This document shows, in pieces, positions 1 through 11,858 of a stretch of 64,000 nt of DNA (position 1 is its first letter; the number at the start of each line of letters is the position of its first letter). The stretch is taken from assembly GCA_946807835.1 (NCBI GenBank), contig OX327690.1:28552501-28616500 (forward strand), given 5' to 3'. Below the pieces are notes generated by a model. The model made no database searches, was not told the DNA's origin, and worked only from the letters and a program-made list of their open reading frames with translations. A program made the position numbers and the translations under genes. This stretch comes from Ailanthus altissimus (taxonomy: Eukaryota > Streptophyta > Magnoliopsida > Sapindales > Simaroubaceae).

Positions 1-1
1 T

Positions 2-262
2 GATCCTGGCAAATTTGATTACATGGGTACCAATTTTCAGTATATGCCATTTGGTTCTGGGAGGAGAGGTTGCGCAGGAATTCCCTTAGCAGAGAGGATG
101 GTGCTGTTTGTATTGGCTTCATTGTTGCACTCCTTTGAATGGGAATTACCATATGGCGCTGACCTGGATCTTTCAGAAAGATTTGGGATTGTTATAAAGA
201 AAATGAAGCCTTTGGTTGCTGTTCCAACACCAAGATTATCTAATCCAGAGCTCTACAAATGA
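2..262 (+). CDS. Cytochrome P450, C-terminal exon (CYP706-like), 5' truncated by window
   Basis: This is the end of a microsomal cytochrome P450 monooxygenase. The reading frame is open from base 2 and ends in TGA at 260-262. It carries the heme-binding loop PFGSGRRGCAG (FxxGxRxCxG), whose cysteine ligand is encoded at 71-73, followed by the L-helix stretch IPLAERM. The tail DLSERFGIVIKKMKPLVAVPTPR is typical of plant A-type P450s; together with the ending RLSNPELY it looks most like CYP706, a family that includes terpenoid and flavonoid-type oxidases. No stop or frameshift is visible in this exon. The first ATG in frame (23) is internal, not a start. Subfamily and substrate cannot be set from about 86 residues. 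The gene lies 25 kb from a terpene synthase relic, which is suggestive but not proof of pathway linkage. Confidence 0.9.
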   Translation, partial: DPGKFDYMGTNFQYMPFGSGRRGCAGIPLAERMVLFVLASLLHSFEWELPYGADLDLSERFGIVIKKMKPLVAVPTPRLSNPELYK

Positions 263-1454
263 TTAAGTTGGAATATGTATGCGTTAGCATTTGGCATCTT
301 CATGGGTCGATTATGGGTCGTGTGTTTGTAAAATAACATTTCTCTCAATAGTTGCTCGGGCTATTGAATAACGATCAATACTTTTTGTTGCATTGCATAT
401 TTAGCGTGTTGATTGTGCCAGAATAATTATAGTCATCATGTGCCCTTGAACATAGCTCTCCGTTATCCTTCTCACTTATTTGTTTATCGGGCGGGTTTGC
501 TTTCTACTTCTATTTATCATGCTTTAAGTTAGGCAAAGACTTGTTTCTACTAAATTAATGAAGAGAAAAAAAAAAATTCAAAACCTGATGAGAGCAGCCA
601 CAAATTCTTATGCAAACTAGCAACAACATGAAGAAAATTACTTCACAACTATTTCAGCATATATGAACCCATAGTGAGCGAAAAAGATCTAAAACAAATC
701 CATAACTACCTTTCTTCGTGAAAAATTAACAAATAAAATTCATTAATTCTATACAAACAGCCTTCAAATTTGACCCATTTCATACTCACAAGGTGCCTCG
801 TGTGATAGGACCCATCTTAAATAATTTTCAGTATAAACCTTTTAATCTTTTCTTAACTAATCATTTATTCATGCATTATAAACTTGAATTAATCTCTTTT
901 TATGAAATAAATATAAGTATGGAACTCGTCGAGATAAAATACATGCTATTGAAAATTTTTGGTGCACAATGTATATTTTTATATAAATGATGTAAATCCT
1001 ATTAGTAGTTATAATAAATACAAACTATTGACTACTTGTATTTTCTCTAATATATTGAAGATTTTCTTTAAAAAAACGATGCCAAATTGTAAAAATATAA
1101 AACTTTTTTTTTTGGGTTTAGTTTCATGATTACTATTTCCGTTTTGGTAAGTCATGCCATACCGATTAGATATTAATAATAAGAGAAAATTAATTTGAAA
1201 TACCACCTTAAAGTTTAGTGGCCTTTGACATTAATCCAGACACTTTGACATATGTTATACATCCCCTTAAGTGTTTTTTTTGAAAAATAATATATAGCCC
1301 CCTTAAAAGTAATTGAAGTTACGTTTTTGTTAAATAAATAAGGGCAAAAGTATAAATACATGTCAAATTTAAAAATCATTTTTGAACGAAAAAACATTAT
1401 TTTTTTCTTGCTATTTTTTGTTCTTTCTTCTATAATTTTTTTATTACATTTTAT
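263..1454. other. P450 3' flank, AT-rich spacer
   Basis: This holds the 3' untranslated region of the P450 and AT-rich spacer. Short open frames here have no recognisable protein features. I see no RNA gene. Confidence 0.6.
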
Positions 1455-2649
1455 TTGTGAAAATGACCCTTCCCTCATAACCTTTCAGCTAATGTTCACT
1501 TACACCCTGTAATTTTAAAAAGTACCAAATTTTTTTACTGTTATTACTATTTATTATTCTGTTATCACTATTCTGTAAATATTTACTGTATTTGTTGAAT
1601 TAACTATTTTATCTTTAATAATATATAGTTTAATAATTTTGCTCCTAAATATATTAGAGCAACAAAAAAAAAAAGGAGAGCTTGAAGAAAATTAAGCATT
1701 TGACCTTAAAGATAAAACAACCTATTTTTGCTGTTAGTCCAAATTGAAGTTTACATAACATGTTAATTAATTAAATAGATTGTTAATTCTAAATTAAATA
1801 AATTTTAGTACTCAAAAATCATATATAATAATAACTATAAAATATTTTAAATATTGTTTAATTAAAATAAGCTTACAAAAAATGAGTTTTTTTTTAAAAT
1901 CCATTACAAACATCTTCTCATTTTCTAATTATTCTTCAATTAATTGAAAAGAAATAAAAAATATCGATAATTATGTTAATTATAAAAAATAATTTTCCAA
2001 CAAAACTCAAAACTTATTTTTCATATGTAGCCATAAATTATCATTTAAAAATAGTTTTTCTAATATGACATAATTTTTTTCTTTCTTAATAGTTCATTTG
2101 ATAGCATAGAAGAATTTGACATTATTTGTAGTAAATTCTTTTAATTTAAAAATTTATAAAAATTATTTTTTTTATAAGTTGAATATAACTCTCAATATTT
2201 TCTTTTACAAATTATTTATTTATTTTTAATTCTCATAAATTATAATTTAAATTTCAAATGAGTTTTTTTTTTAAAACCCATTATAATTTAAATTTCAAAT
2301 TCTTCATGAAAATTTATTTTATTATTTAATATTAAATAATAAAAATTCATATATGAGCTAGAAAATAACTTTATTTTAAGTATGTATTATATTTTTGGTA
2401 TTTGTTTCTTATTTTAAATTAATTTTAATAAATTATAAAATAATTTATTTTCATAATAAGTTCTTAAAACTTAATCTTTAAGTCTTTTGTTGTAAACTTG
2501 TGGATACTTAATTAAATTTATTTTTATTAAAATATTTTACCCTTATTATTATTTATAATTTTTGAGTACCGAAATTTTTTTAATTTGAAATTAATAATTC
2601 ATTTAATTAATTTCTAGGGTATACATATATATATATATATATGTATTCA

Positions 2650-2740
2650 TATTGTGTTATGTAAACTTCAATTTGGCCTAGTGGTAAAAATGAATGGTTT
2701 TATCTTTGAGGTCAAAGGTTCAATTTCCTTCAAGCTCTAT
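2650..2740 (+). repeat. tRNA-like (SINE-type) A and B boxes inside foldback arm
   Basis: TTGGCCTAGTGGT at 2671 resembles a pol III A box and GGTTCAATTTCC at 2718 a B box, spaced as in tRNA-derived SINEs. A decayed inverted counterpart is present in the left arm near 1670-1750. It may be coincidence or a captured SINE head. Confidence 0.35.
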
Positions 2741-2784
2741 TTTTTATTCGAATATATTTAGAGAAAAAGCTGTCAAATCATATA

Positions 2785-3085
2785 TTATAAAAAATAAAAT
2801 AGTTAATTCAACAAAAATAATAAATATTAATAGAATATCTAATTATTTATTATAAAAAATAAAATAGTTAATTCAACAAAAATAGTAAATATTAAATGAA
2901 TAGTGAGAACTATTATCAAGAATAAAATAGTTAAATTAACAAAAACAGTAAATATTAACAGAATAATGATAACGAAATAGTATAATGGTAGGCGTACAAC
3001 TGTTAAATTATATATTATCAAGAATAAAATAGTCAATTTAATAAAAACAATAGATATTAACAGAATAGTAAATAATAATAACGGT
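2785..3085. repeat. Degenerate ~70-bp tandem repeat, four copies
   Basis: The phrase AATAAAATAGTTAATTCAAC followed by AAAAATAGTAAATATTAA(C/T)AGAAT recurs four times with drift, at about 2795, 2860, 2920 and 3020. It lies in the right arm of the foldback element. The left arm (~1530-1610) carries one inverted copy, so the expansion happened on one arm only. Confidence 0.7.
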
Positions 3086-3175
3086 AAGAGAGTTTTGATA
3101 CTTTTTGAAATTATAAAAAAATAAGTGGATATTAGTTGAAATACTAAAGGAAAAATGGTCGTTTTTCCATTTTAT

Positions 3176-3489
3176 TTCCAACAAAAAGACATCATTTTGA
3201 ACTATACTCAAAAAGAACTTTAAAACAATATCAACTGAGAGTGGTTGAGGGTGAATTTGCTTTTCCATTTTTAATTATCACGTATCAAGTTATAAAAAAA
3301 ACATCTTTCTACTAAGTTAGTGAAGAAAAAAAGAAGTTTATTTTAGATACGTCCTTGTTTAGTTAAGATTGTTTCTAAACCATAAAATGTTTGCAATCTT
3401 TTAAAAAAAGAAGTTAAGATTATTTTTATGAGCGTATGCGCGGGTAGCATGTCAAAAATATTAAATGAGTTGTGAGAATAATCCTTACT
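3176..3489. other. Spacer
   Basis: AT-rich spacer between the foldback element and the mitochondrial-type insert; nothing recognised. Confidence 0.5.
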
Positions 3490-5826
3490 GCACTTTTTCA
3501 ATCAGTACGATGTCGAAGAAGGTCGTAGCGTAGAATCGTTGAACCGACCGAACGTTGTTCTTGATCTTGATTTGCACCCGCATCAGACGAGATAAGAATG
3601 TCTCGCACTGAGAAGGGAAGCGGCGAACGAAAGCACAAAGCTTCATTCCATTTTTTTGACTCCAATTGTAAATTCTTCTCTTCCCAAGAAGGGGATTGGT
3701 ACTTGCTTTCCCTTTATTTAGCGCTTTGCTTTTATAAAGTAATTACCGCTCCGTGGGGTTTGTTTAGAATTGGACTTAGCCCGAGAACCGTTCCTTTGAG
3801 AGAGAAAGGATTGTGATTAGAACCCTTCTTGCCCTTACAATTTCAAGGATTTGATTTCCACCCGAGAGAAGACTCCACCAGACTTATGTCAACGAAACAT
3901 CTAATAAATAACCATCACTAGCGATTCTTTTCCAGTATCTATAGAATAAGCACTGTGAATTATTTACTTCAAAAAGATAGTTGTAGGATTTATATGTCGG
4001 ATGATAGAAGCGAAGGACTCAAACGAACGATCGAAGATTCTATTCCAACGGTGGCTTCTTTGGTTTCAGCGGGACCTGCAAAGTTCCATTCTTTCAGGTA
4101 GGGTTCTCGACAGAATATAAAAGAGAATTTTAAGTTACCTCCTTCAAGCATAAGTTTGGATAAGATGGCTGCATTTATTAGCTGCAAGAAAAAGGATCAA
4201 AACGTAGGTAAGAGCTGCCAAAGAGTTCTTCGTGCAATCGAATACCAAGGCCTAAACCAATGATCTTTATTCTATCATTCGCTCTCGGCCATTCCACACG
4301 CTGCTTAGCAGAGGCATCAATTCGCTAAGGCGTAAAGAACCCGGAACGTGAAGTGCTCTTCGGTTAGAGCAAAGCCCAAAATGTTTGTGTCTAAGTTGTC
4401 AAGCATTTTGCTATGAAAGACTTGGGTGAATGATGAAAATAGAATAAACAAGAAGTAATCCATATATTTTATAGTTGTGAAGGGAAGCTCGAGATATCAA
4501 TCTAAAAATCTGACCAAGAACCACCTTCTGGAAGACGGGTATTAAAAATATCGTCCATCCATTGCCATAAAGCTTGAGCGAAAGAACACTCACTGAAAAG
4601 ATGGGCAATAGTCTCACCACATGATAAATTCTTACAGGTTTGGCAGGCTAAGACAAGAGGAATTTCGCGCCTTTGCAATTGATCATCCATAGGAAGTTTG
4701 TTGTGAAAGATCCTCCAAACTAGAACTGAGAGTTTAGGAGGTATAACAAAACAAATCGGGTGATCCCATGAAGAAAACGGGCATAGAGGCGAGGGACTAT
4801 ACCCTGCTAGATCTACTCGCGGGGTCAACCTATGACACATACTTTAGGATGAATTCTTGGTCATTCCTACCATTTGTTCTTATCATGCTAATTTTATTTT
4901 TACCACCTTGCGAGGAGAATCTGCTTTCTATAGATACCCTAGAGAGGCGCTTGTTCAAGCTTCACAAATCATGCTTTCAAACTTGCCGAACAAGCTTCAC
5001 AAATTATGCTTTCAAACTTGCCGCAGTTAAATCATCGATAGTAGACCAAGTTAGATGGGAATCGCCTCTATAAAGCTTGTTTTACTTAGAGAGACTTAGT
5101 CAACTCATAAAGGATGCGTTGAGGCCCGAGCCCTTGATACGTAGCTGGTCTTTAGCTAGTTTTTAATCTTTTTACCCTTCCCTGGTAAACAACTATAGAA
5201 AGTATTCTCGGGACTGATTAAGGTTATACTTGCTTTAATTCCTTCAATAACAACTAGATGGGGCACCTTTTAGGACACATGTGAACAATCCATATACTAC
5301 CTCTGCTTGATCTTCGTATTCTATTCTCTTTCCAACCCAACCGTCCTCAGTAGGGCTCATTCTCGCCCCCAAAAGCGGAGACTGAACACTGCCAGGTTGT
5401 CGAGGACACATCTGAAGAGGAGGCAGATGCCCTCTAAGTTTACCACCCTACCCACTAATGGACTATGAGGGGGGCGGGCGAATGGGAACAGACTGAGAAC
5501 CCAAACCGCTTAACTGGTAGACCCCTTCATACTCGATTCATTAGGGTCGGGGATGGATGGAACCAATCAGAAGTGCAAATAGCGTAAACAAAGCTGGGAA
5601 AGGGACCGCACCGTAACGACTAGGACTCGTGTCGGAGGAGTTTTGAGCGTGAGCTACCATTCATGCAGCGGTAAGGACCCGCAACTCTCGAAGGGGACAT
5701 CAACTGCCCGAATCACTGTAGCAAACCCTCCCTTTACTCAATGGATAACGCTTATCCTCTTTCAATCAACAAAATGGGGGAGAAAGAAAGAGGTCTTTAT
5801 TGAAGAAGCTTTGCACCTGAAATAGG
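3490..5826. other. Mitochondrial-type DNA inserted in the nuclear genome (NUMT)
   Basis: Base composition changes abruptly at about 3490 and back at about 5826: near-balanced GC with sequence style typical of plant mitochondrial intergenic DNA, set in flanks of about 25-30% GC. The block carries no complete mitochondrial gene that I recognise, and its short open frames look fortuitous. It includes a zinc-binding domain of a LINE reverse transcriptase (4411-4840, minus), a type of nuclear-derived sequence also found in plant mitochondrial genomes. The alternative is an old GC-richer gene fragment. A comparison with plant mitochondrial genomes would decide this. Confidence 0.65.
4411..4840 (-). 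pseudogene. LINE reverse-transcriptase zinc-binding (zf-RVT) fragment
   Basis: The minus-strand frame from 4840 to 4502 encodes the zf-RVT domain found at the end of plant non-LTR reverse transcriptases: IPPKLSVLVWRIFHNKLPMD, then a CxxC (CQTC), then HLFSECSFAQALWQWM. The order VW..P.KV..F.W....LPT, CxxC and H-x4-C is characteristic. After a frame change near 4500 the similarity continues to about 4411. It is a fragment with no reverse transcriptase upstream. Its position inside the mitochondrial-type block suggests it moved together with that block. Confidence 0.75.
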
Positions 5827-7076
5827 ACTAATGAAAATATATATTCGGATGGTATTATGTTCATGGCATGTGAATTCGAATATTTTACTATTTATTAATA
5901 TTCACGTGACAAGTTCTTTTTGCAATTGTATTGTAAAAATAAAAAAGTTGATGATATTTAGTTATATTAATATATAATATATCAATATTTATGTGACAAG
6001 TTCTCTAAACCTTCTCTCTTACAATTCTCCTAGTAGCTCTAACATGAAAAAGAATGGTATAACTAAGATCCAACAAAGGAGGGGGTCTTTAATCCTTATA
6101 AAAGGCCTGTATCATATTTTATTCTAGTAAGGCCTTGATTAGGGTAATACAGTTATAAGTCCCGCCAAGACAAAGAGGCCGTTAGGACAACAAGTCTATG
6201 CCTAAATTTTGATTTAATTAGTTTCTTCTTTGAGAATAGACCTGTCTAAGTTAGTAATCAAAGCATACCTCAAAAGTTGGCCTGTCTCTTCTCAACTTTG
6301 GTATTATAATAATTAGCCTTGCGAATAATGATTATCATCAAAAGTGATGAGTAATAATCAATTATTAGCAAAATTGCTCAAGTATATGAAGATGTTCTTT
6401 AAAATATAACAAGATTAACTACATATACACAAATTTAGAAAATAAAAGCAGTAACTTTACATAGTTATATTTATGAACATAAAAACTATAAGAGATCGAG
6501 ACACTAATAAACTAGTTATTTTATGGGCAAATGGCACAAGATGTATGACTAATAATTAGAAACTAACCATTATATTGGGCCTCTACTTCTTTACAAAACA
6601 TACTACTTTCTTTTAAAAAAAATTTAGTTCCACAAATAATTATTAAGAACAAAAAGGAAGACTTTTTTTTTCTCCTTTATTTATATATCTTCCTCTTAGT
6701 GAGATTAAGAATCAAGACCAAAATGCATCATTTCTCTCTCTTGAGATTGGAAACCACCTTGTTGTGTCAATAGAAAAAGAAAATGATAATAAAAATGAAC
6801 AGATCAACCAAACATGAAAAGCTTTCGACTTCCTAGAAAAGTCTTGCCAGTATATGTTTCTCACATGCATTACATTGCTTTATTAATTCACTAATAAAAG
6901 CTTATAAGAAAAAAGACTACCTAACTTACAAGCAAAAAACTACCTAACTTATATTGTTTGTCTAATTTTCCTCTTATTACATGATGCTATAATGTATCAA
7001 GAAAAGTTTAACTTAAGCTCTTAATCCTGAATCCAAATGGAGTTTTAACCAATTGTGATTAGCATGTCAATTACTT

Positions 7077-7198
7077 GAATTTAGTCTCATATTAATCGTA
7101 TCTAAATTAGCAACTATAAACCTTCTTTAATTAAGGCTTGAATTTAGTCTCATATTAATCATATCTAAATTGACAACTATAACACTTTTTAATTTTGT
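7077..7198. repeat. ~62-bp tandem duplication
   Basis: GAATTTAGTCTCATATTAAT followed by CRTATCTAAATT and GACAACTATA occurs at about 7077 and again at about 7140, in head-to-tail order with a few differences. Confidence 0.75.
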
Positions 7199-8164
7199 TA
7201 AGACTTGTCTTTAATATTAATATTGGAGTTTTACCTATCACTTTAAATTTTTAGAGTTAGTTATTAATTAATATAGTATTAGAGCTTCAATTCTTTTAAC
7301 AAGTGGTATCAAAACTTCAATTTTTCTAATGTTATAAAAAATATCATAATTTGATAATAACTAAATAAAAAACCCTTAATATAATACTAACTTTAACATA
7401 TTTCCTAAACAATGCATCAAGAAATGAATTTGTAAATGAATTTGTTTACAAACTGCAATATTCATTTTAATATTAGGCCACTCTATAGTAGAGTTCTTTA
7501 ATGTTTTCATTACTTATTCCACGTTTTTTTGTTAAATGATATAAGTCTTTGTTAGTAATATAACTTTTAATTCTAATTTAAGCAGCTTAAGAGGATGGCG
7601 GGTGGTGAATTTGTGATTTAAAATGCAATAAATATAAAGAGCAAGTTAAGAGACAACAAATATCGGACATTTTGCATGGCCTATCCACATCTCAAAGCAA
7701 TCGGTTTATGGATTTCACTAGTCTTGCCTCAAACTCTATGTTAAGAATTGAATACACTTAACTTTCAAAATGTTGAAAAACTCTTATAATAATTAGTTTT
7801 TGAGGTATTGATTAAATTCTTATAATAAGTGAGTAAATCATTCAACTTTTAAAGTGTATCCCATAAACACTTAAATAACTAAATATAACTTTTTAAATCT
7901 AAACTAGTTTGATGCTTTGTGAACTACCAAATCGCTTTGAGCAGGCCAGTTATTAACTCAAATTGCGATGAAACAGGTTGGAGAATTGGCTTGAAGATGC
8001 TAAATTACATGAACCAAAAACAGTAACTACTATGCACTCTTCATGTTGCACATCCTTGAATTAGTTGACAATAACTTATTGTTGAAAACTTCAAATAGAG
8101 TTTCATAAATTTTTTTGAAAAATTGACTAAATATATTTTATTTGACATCAAGCTTGTGCATTAA

Positions 8165-8262
8165 TTCAATCTCATACAATGCTTGTATAATTTATAAAAT
8201 GCCCTTCGGTTTTGAATCTCATACAATGCTTGTATACTGGATAAAAAGCCCTTCGGTTTTGT
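8165..8262. repeat. ~49-bp tandem duplication
   Basis: AATCTCATACAATGCTTGTA, a short variable stretch and AGCCCTTCGGTTTTG (TGCCCTTCGGTTTTG in the first copy) occur twice in direct succession. The copies differ at few positions. Confidence 0.85.
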
Positions 8263-9342
8263 TGAAATGTCTTCCTTTAATAATCTTGTCCTTATTATTT
8301 GAAAATTTTAAAACATTTTTATTTCAGTCAAGAATCATTATTTTTCTTTATTTTTTAAAATCATCAAAATCATCCAGAACTTCTAAGCCAACAATAATAA
8401 TAATAAAAAATTATAGAATGAGTTATAACATAAAATAAATATAGAATGAATTATATGATAATGTGTAAACATATTAACATCACCAATGTGCAGACAAACT
8501 TTTAACATGTACCAAATAAATATATTATATATGTCCATATTCACATCTCCATAAAATATAACACCACCAAAAACAAAAAAATATGACAAATTGGCACTTA
8601 CAAAGTAGCATAACAACAAAAAATTCTGACATCCACAAAAAATACTTTATTAACCCTATAAACCACCGAAATCAATTTTTAACCAACAACCCAACAAATG
8701 GACAACAAATATAATGCAAATCAAAAGAAGCCCATAAAGTATTATATACCTAACAACTCGAATCTTGGTCTGCCTGTAAGGAGACAACCCCAGCAGCTAA
8801 TGGTGTTCACATCTTTCACTTTTTACTTGCTTGCATGCATGAAACAATAAATAAATTAACCCCTTTTCGCTTGCATGTGAGTTTTAAATCAGTAAAAACT
8901 ACTTGAAAGAATCAAACAAAGCAAATGAAAACAAATATAAGACTTACCTAGGTGTTTTGCTACAGTAACGAAAATTCTCTCAATAAAGATAAGTACCCAA
9001 AATGAATTTGCTACAGTAATTATCATTTTTTCTCTAATTACAAATTTTTTTTTTTCCGATTGGACACTAATTTTCAATCGTTATGTATGGCACCCAACTT
9101 TCTTTATGATTGGCTGGCTTAATTTGTTCATCTCTATAATTGGTGAAGTTTTCTTCTAACTTTGCCTCTTTTTATAATTTGTATTTATTAAGTGATAGAT
9201 CTTGTATTATTGATCTAGCCATTTTTATAGTATCCAAGAGCTATAGTACTTATATGCTACAGTGTCGTATGTTACAGTACTTTCATTATGCAACACTAAA
9301 ATTTTGAAAAAAGTTTGGCTCTCTTCATTAGCTCTCTACTCT

Positions 9343-10394
9343 AATGATGGCTGCTATGGTCAACTTTTTGGAGGAAATGATAAGTGTGATTACTTACAAG
9401 GAGAAACAACCAAAAATAAATAATGAGAAGGTTGCGGTTCTTGCAAAAAGGTCATATGTTTTAATTTTATCTAATGCTCCAGATATTATCATGTTTCCCT
9501 CATAACTTCCACCACATTGTATTAAAGGTGATAAAATGTTTATTAAAATTGATGAAGAATAATATAAGAATCCTTTTAGTCGAAGCAAAGCTAATCTTGT
9601 AGATGATTGGTTTTAAAGAAGGTTCACAGCCTATTAAGGCAGATGATTTAAAATCAAGGCCCCAAAAAATTACGAAATTCAACGCATAAATGGAATTTTT
9701 TTTCACTTCTAAAAAGATTTTATGTACTTCATTTTGAATATATTGCTGATATGTAACGTATTTGGGGTGGTGATACTTGTATGTTAAATTCATAATCTTT
9801 TTTGTCTCTACCAGTAACAGTAAGATTTTGATCCATTTACTATTAAAATCCATAAAACTCTCAGATATAAATTTGAATCTATGGTCTAAGTTAGGAGTAT
9901 TTGAGCCCAAAGATTATAATGGGTATTGCAAGGGATGTTGGTTTGCAGTTGCAACTAAATAGAGCTACTAGAGAAGAAATTTATGGATTCTACGTTAGAA
10001 TTTTGGTTGACGTTGATGTTTTTGGACCTTGGCCACAATTCTTAATAATTGAGAGAGAAAGATTTGATTTTCAAGTAGAGATTTACTATAAAAATTTACC
10101 ACCCAAATGTTCTGGTTGTGGTAAACTTGGGTATGACATCTATAATATATCAATACTAAATTCCTTCTCCTGGTCGTACAGTTGTTCAAGGTGTGGAAAA
10201 AATGGGTTTAACAAAAAAAGTAAAGAGAATAAGGATGAATCAATTGTCAAGGATACAAAACAAGTTAGGGTTTCTTCTTATTTATTGAATCAATGTCCAT
10301 CACCAATTATAGCGTATGATTATGCAGCTAATGGAGATAGCTTGATTGATGTAGACACTACTGGATTGATAATGAAGACAAAGACAACTTAACT
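9343..10394 (+). pseudogene. LINE ORF1 (nucleic-acid-binding gag-like protein), degenerate
   Basis: The frame starts near 9343 with MMAAMVNFLEE and shows the DUF4283-type phrase FIKIDEE near 9540. It ends with an open stretch from 9901: GIARDVG, then ILVDVDVFGPWP, then a zinc-knuckle-like NLPPKCSGCGKLGYD where the histidine of CxxC-x4-H has become tyrosine. ORF1 proteins of plant L1 elements bind the element RNA in the retrotransposition particle. Several stops and shifts interrupt 9470-9900. The alternative, a cellular CCHC protein, is unlikely because endonuclease and reverse transcriptase parts follow directly. Confidence 0.85.
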
Positions 10395-10969
10395 ACAATA
10401 GGAACTTAAATTGAAAGAATGAAATGAAGATAATAAATAAGGACAGTGATGGTGTTTCACAATACTCCTATACAAGATATGCATACTAGAAGCAAGGATG
10501 CAAAGGAGGATGATAATCTGCAAGATGCTCCAAAGGTTTCATAAATTATAAAAGATCAGAGTCTATTGAAATGTGATGACTGTGAGGTCAGAGTAACTAT
10601 TTCAAAAAATAAAGATAATGTGAGTATACTTGATAAGAATCTTTAAAAAGTGGTTAACATTTTAACTAAGAAGCCGACAGAAGATGGCTTTGAGATACTA
10701 ATGTCTCACAAAAAGAGATTGAGGGCAAAGAAAAAGGGCATTGAAGTGACATACACTTCGTAGAATTGGAATTCTGTTATGAAATGATGAAGATCCTCTA
10801 TTGAAACATTCGGGGGTGGCTAACTCCCAATCTCGTAATGAATTGGCCAACTTGTGCTTTTTGCACAAACCTTTATTTGTGGCTATTAGTAAACCTATGA
10901 CATCTTTTGATTTAATTTCTAGTACGTGTTGGTTATCCTTACATATATTTTGATTAGACAAACAAGAAA

Positions 10970-11375
10970 TACTCTCCTAAAGATGTGAGTTTTTAAAAAT
11001 GATTTAGCTATAGAAATAGAAGTTATTGCAACTAGTTCTCAACATCTTATAGTTAGAACATCTATTGATTCTAATATTTTTCACCTATCCTTTGTTTATA
11101 CAGCTTCTCGGTATATGTAATGACGAGAACTTTATTCTAATTTACATATGATTCATTGTCAGTCTCTTTAGTTGGTGATTGGTGATTTTAATGCTATCCT
11201 GGGAGTTCATGAACAATAAGGAGGGAATTTTCTAGGACCGTTATCATGTTTAGATTTTAGAGATTTTATTGATTGCTGTCAGCTTATGAAAGTTCCTTTT
11301 TCAGGTTTATTTTTTACTTGGACAAGGACAACAACTGTCGGTAATCATATTGAAAAAAAATTTGAATAGGACTTT
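10970..11375 (+). pseudogene. LINE ORF2 endonuclease (EEP) domain, degenerate
   Basis: Fragments in shifting frames give FHLSFVYTASRY, then VIGDFNAILG (the GDFN catalytic motif of apurinic-type endonucleases), then LDFRDFIDCCQLM and GLFFTWTR. This is the usual order in plant L1 endonucleases, which nick target DNA to prime reverse transcription. Internal stops mean no product. Confidence 0.85.
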
Positions 11376-11858
11376 ATTTAATCTGACGTGGTAGGATATT
11401 TGGGGTTTTTTTTCATGTACGATACTCCTTCGTACAGTCTTTGATCACTCTCTATTGGTAATTGTTTTTGAAATTTCTGGTAAAACAAGTCTTAGACTTT
11501 TCAAGTTCCAATCTATGTAGACTTTGCATTCAGGCTTTAAGGATACAATAGCTAAAGTATGAAACTCAGTTTCTTGTCATGGATGTCCAATGTTTATGGT
11601 TACAAAAATATTGCGAGTTCTAAAACACCAGCCATGTAGATGGAATTGTAAGGTTTTTGGGAATGTTTATAATAGTATAAAGAAAGCTCGAGAAGATTTG
11701 GCTTCAGTTCAAAGTGACATTGTTTTAAGGGGGCCTCAGAGAATTTGCTTGAAGCAGAGGTAGCAATAAAGTTAAAGGTTCTACACGCTACACAGAAATA
11801 GCTATGGAAGATTAAAATAGCTTAGACCGATAATAGGTAGGAAGTAATTAACCATATT

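Larger units (their letters stand above)
1455..3175. mobile_element. Foldback element with long degenerate inverted arms
   Basis: The two ends are inverted copies of each other. Bases ~1455-1890 read along the complement of ~3175-2480: GAAAATGACC at the left end pairs with GAAAAACGACC at the right, GTTTACATAACA at 1751 matches the complement of TGTTATGTAAAC at 2654, and TACTCAAAAAT at 1809 matches the complement of ATTTTTGAGTACC at 2558. The right arm is expanded by a ~70-bp tandem repeat. No open frame of interest lies inside. Length and long arms fit a non-autonomous foldback or Mutator-like element. I could not find a convincing 9-bp target duplication, so the exact ends are approximate. 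Confidence 0.7.
5827..8939. other. AT-rich intergenic spacer
   Basis: About 3.1 kb with no credible coding region or RNA gene. It contains two short tandem duplications, listed separately. A slightly less AT-rich patch at 6000-6300 could be a transcribed or organelle-derived remnant, but I could not identify it. Confidence 0.55.

Noticed and set aside
3598..3816. Open frame of 72 codons in the mitochondrial-type block
   Set aside because: No recognised family, no supporting partner frame; similar chance frames are common in GC-balanced organelle DNA.
4768..5825. Open frames of 101 and 60 codons near 4768-5073 and 5643-5825
   Set aside because: No domain signature; the first overlaps the zf-RVT fragment on the other strand.
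9500..9910. 136-codon minus-strand open frame
   Set aside because: It is antisense to LINE ORF1 and has no family features.
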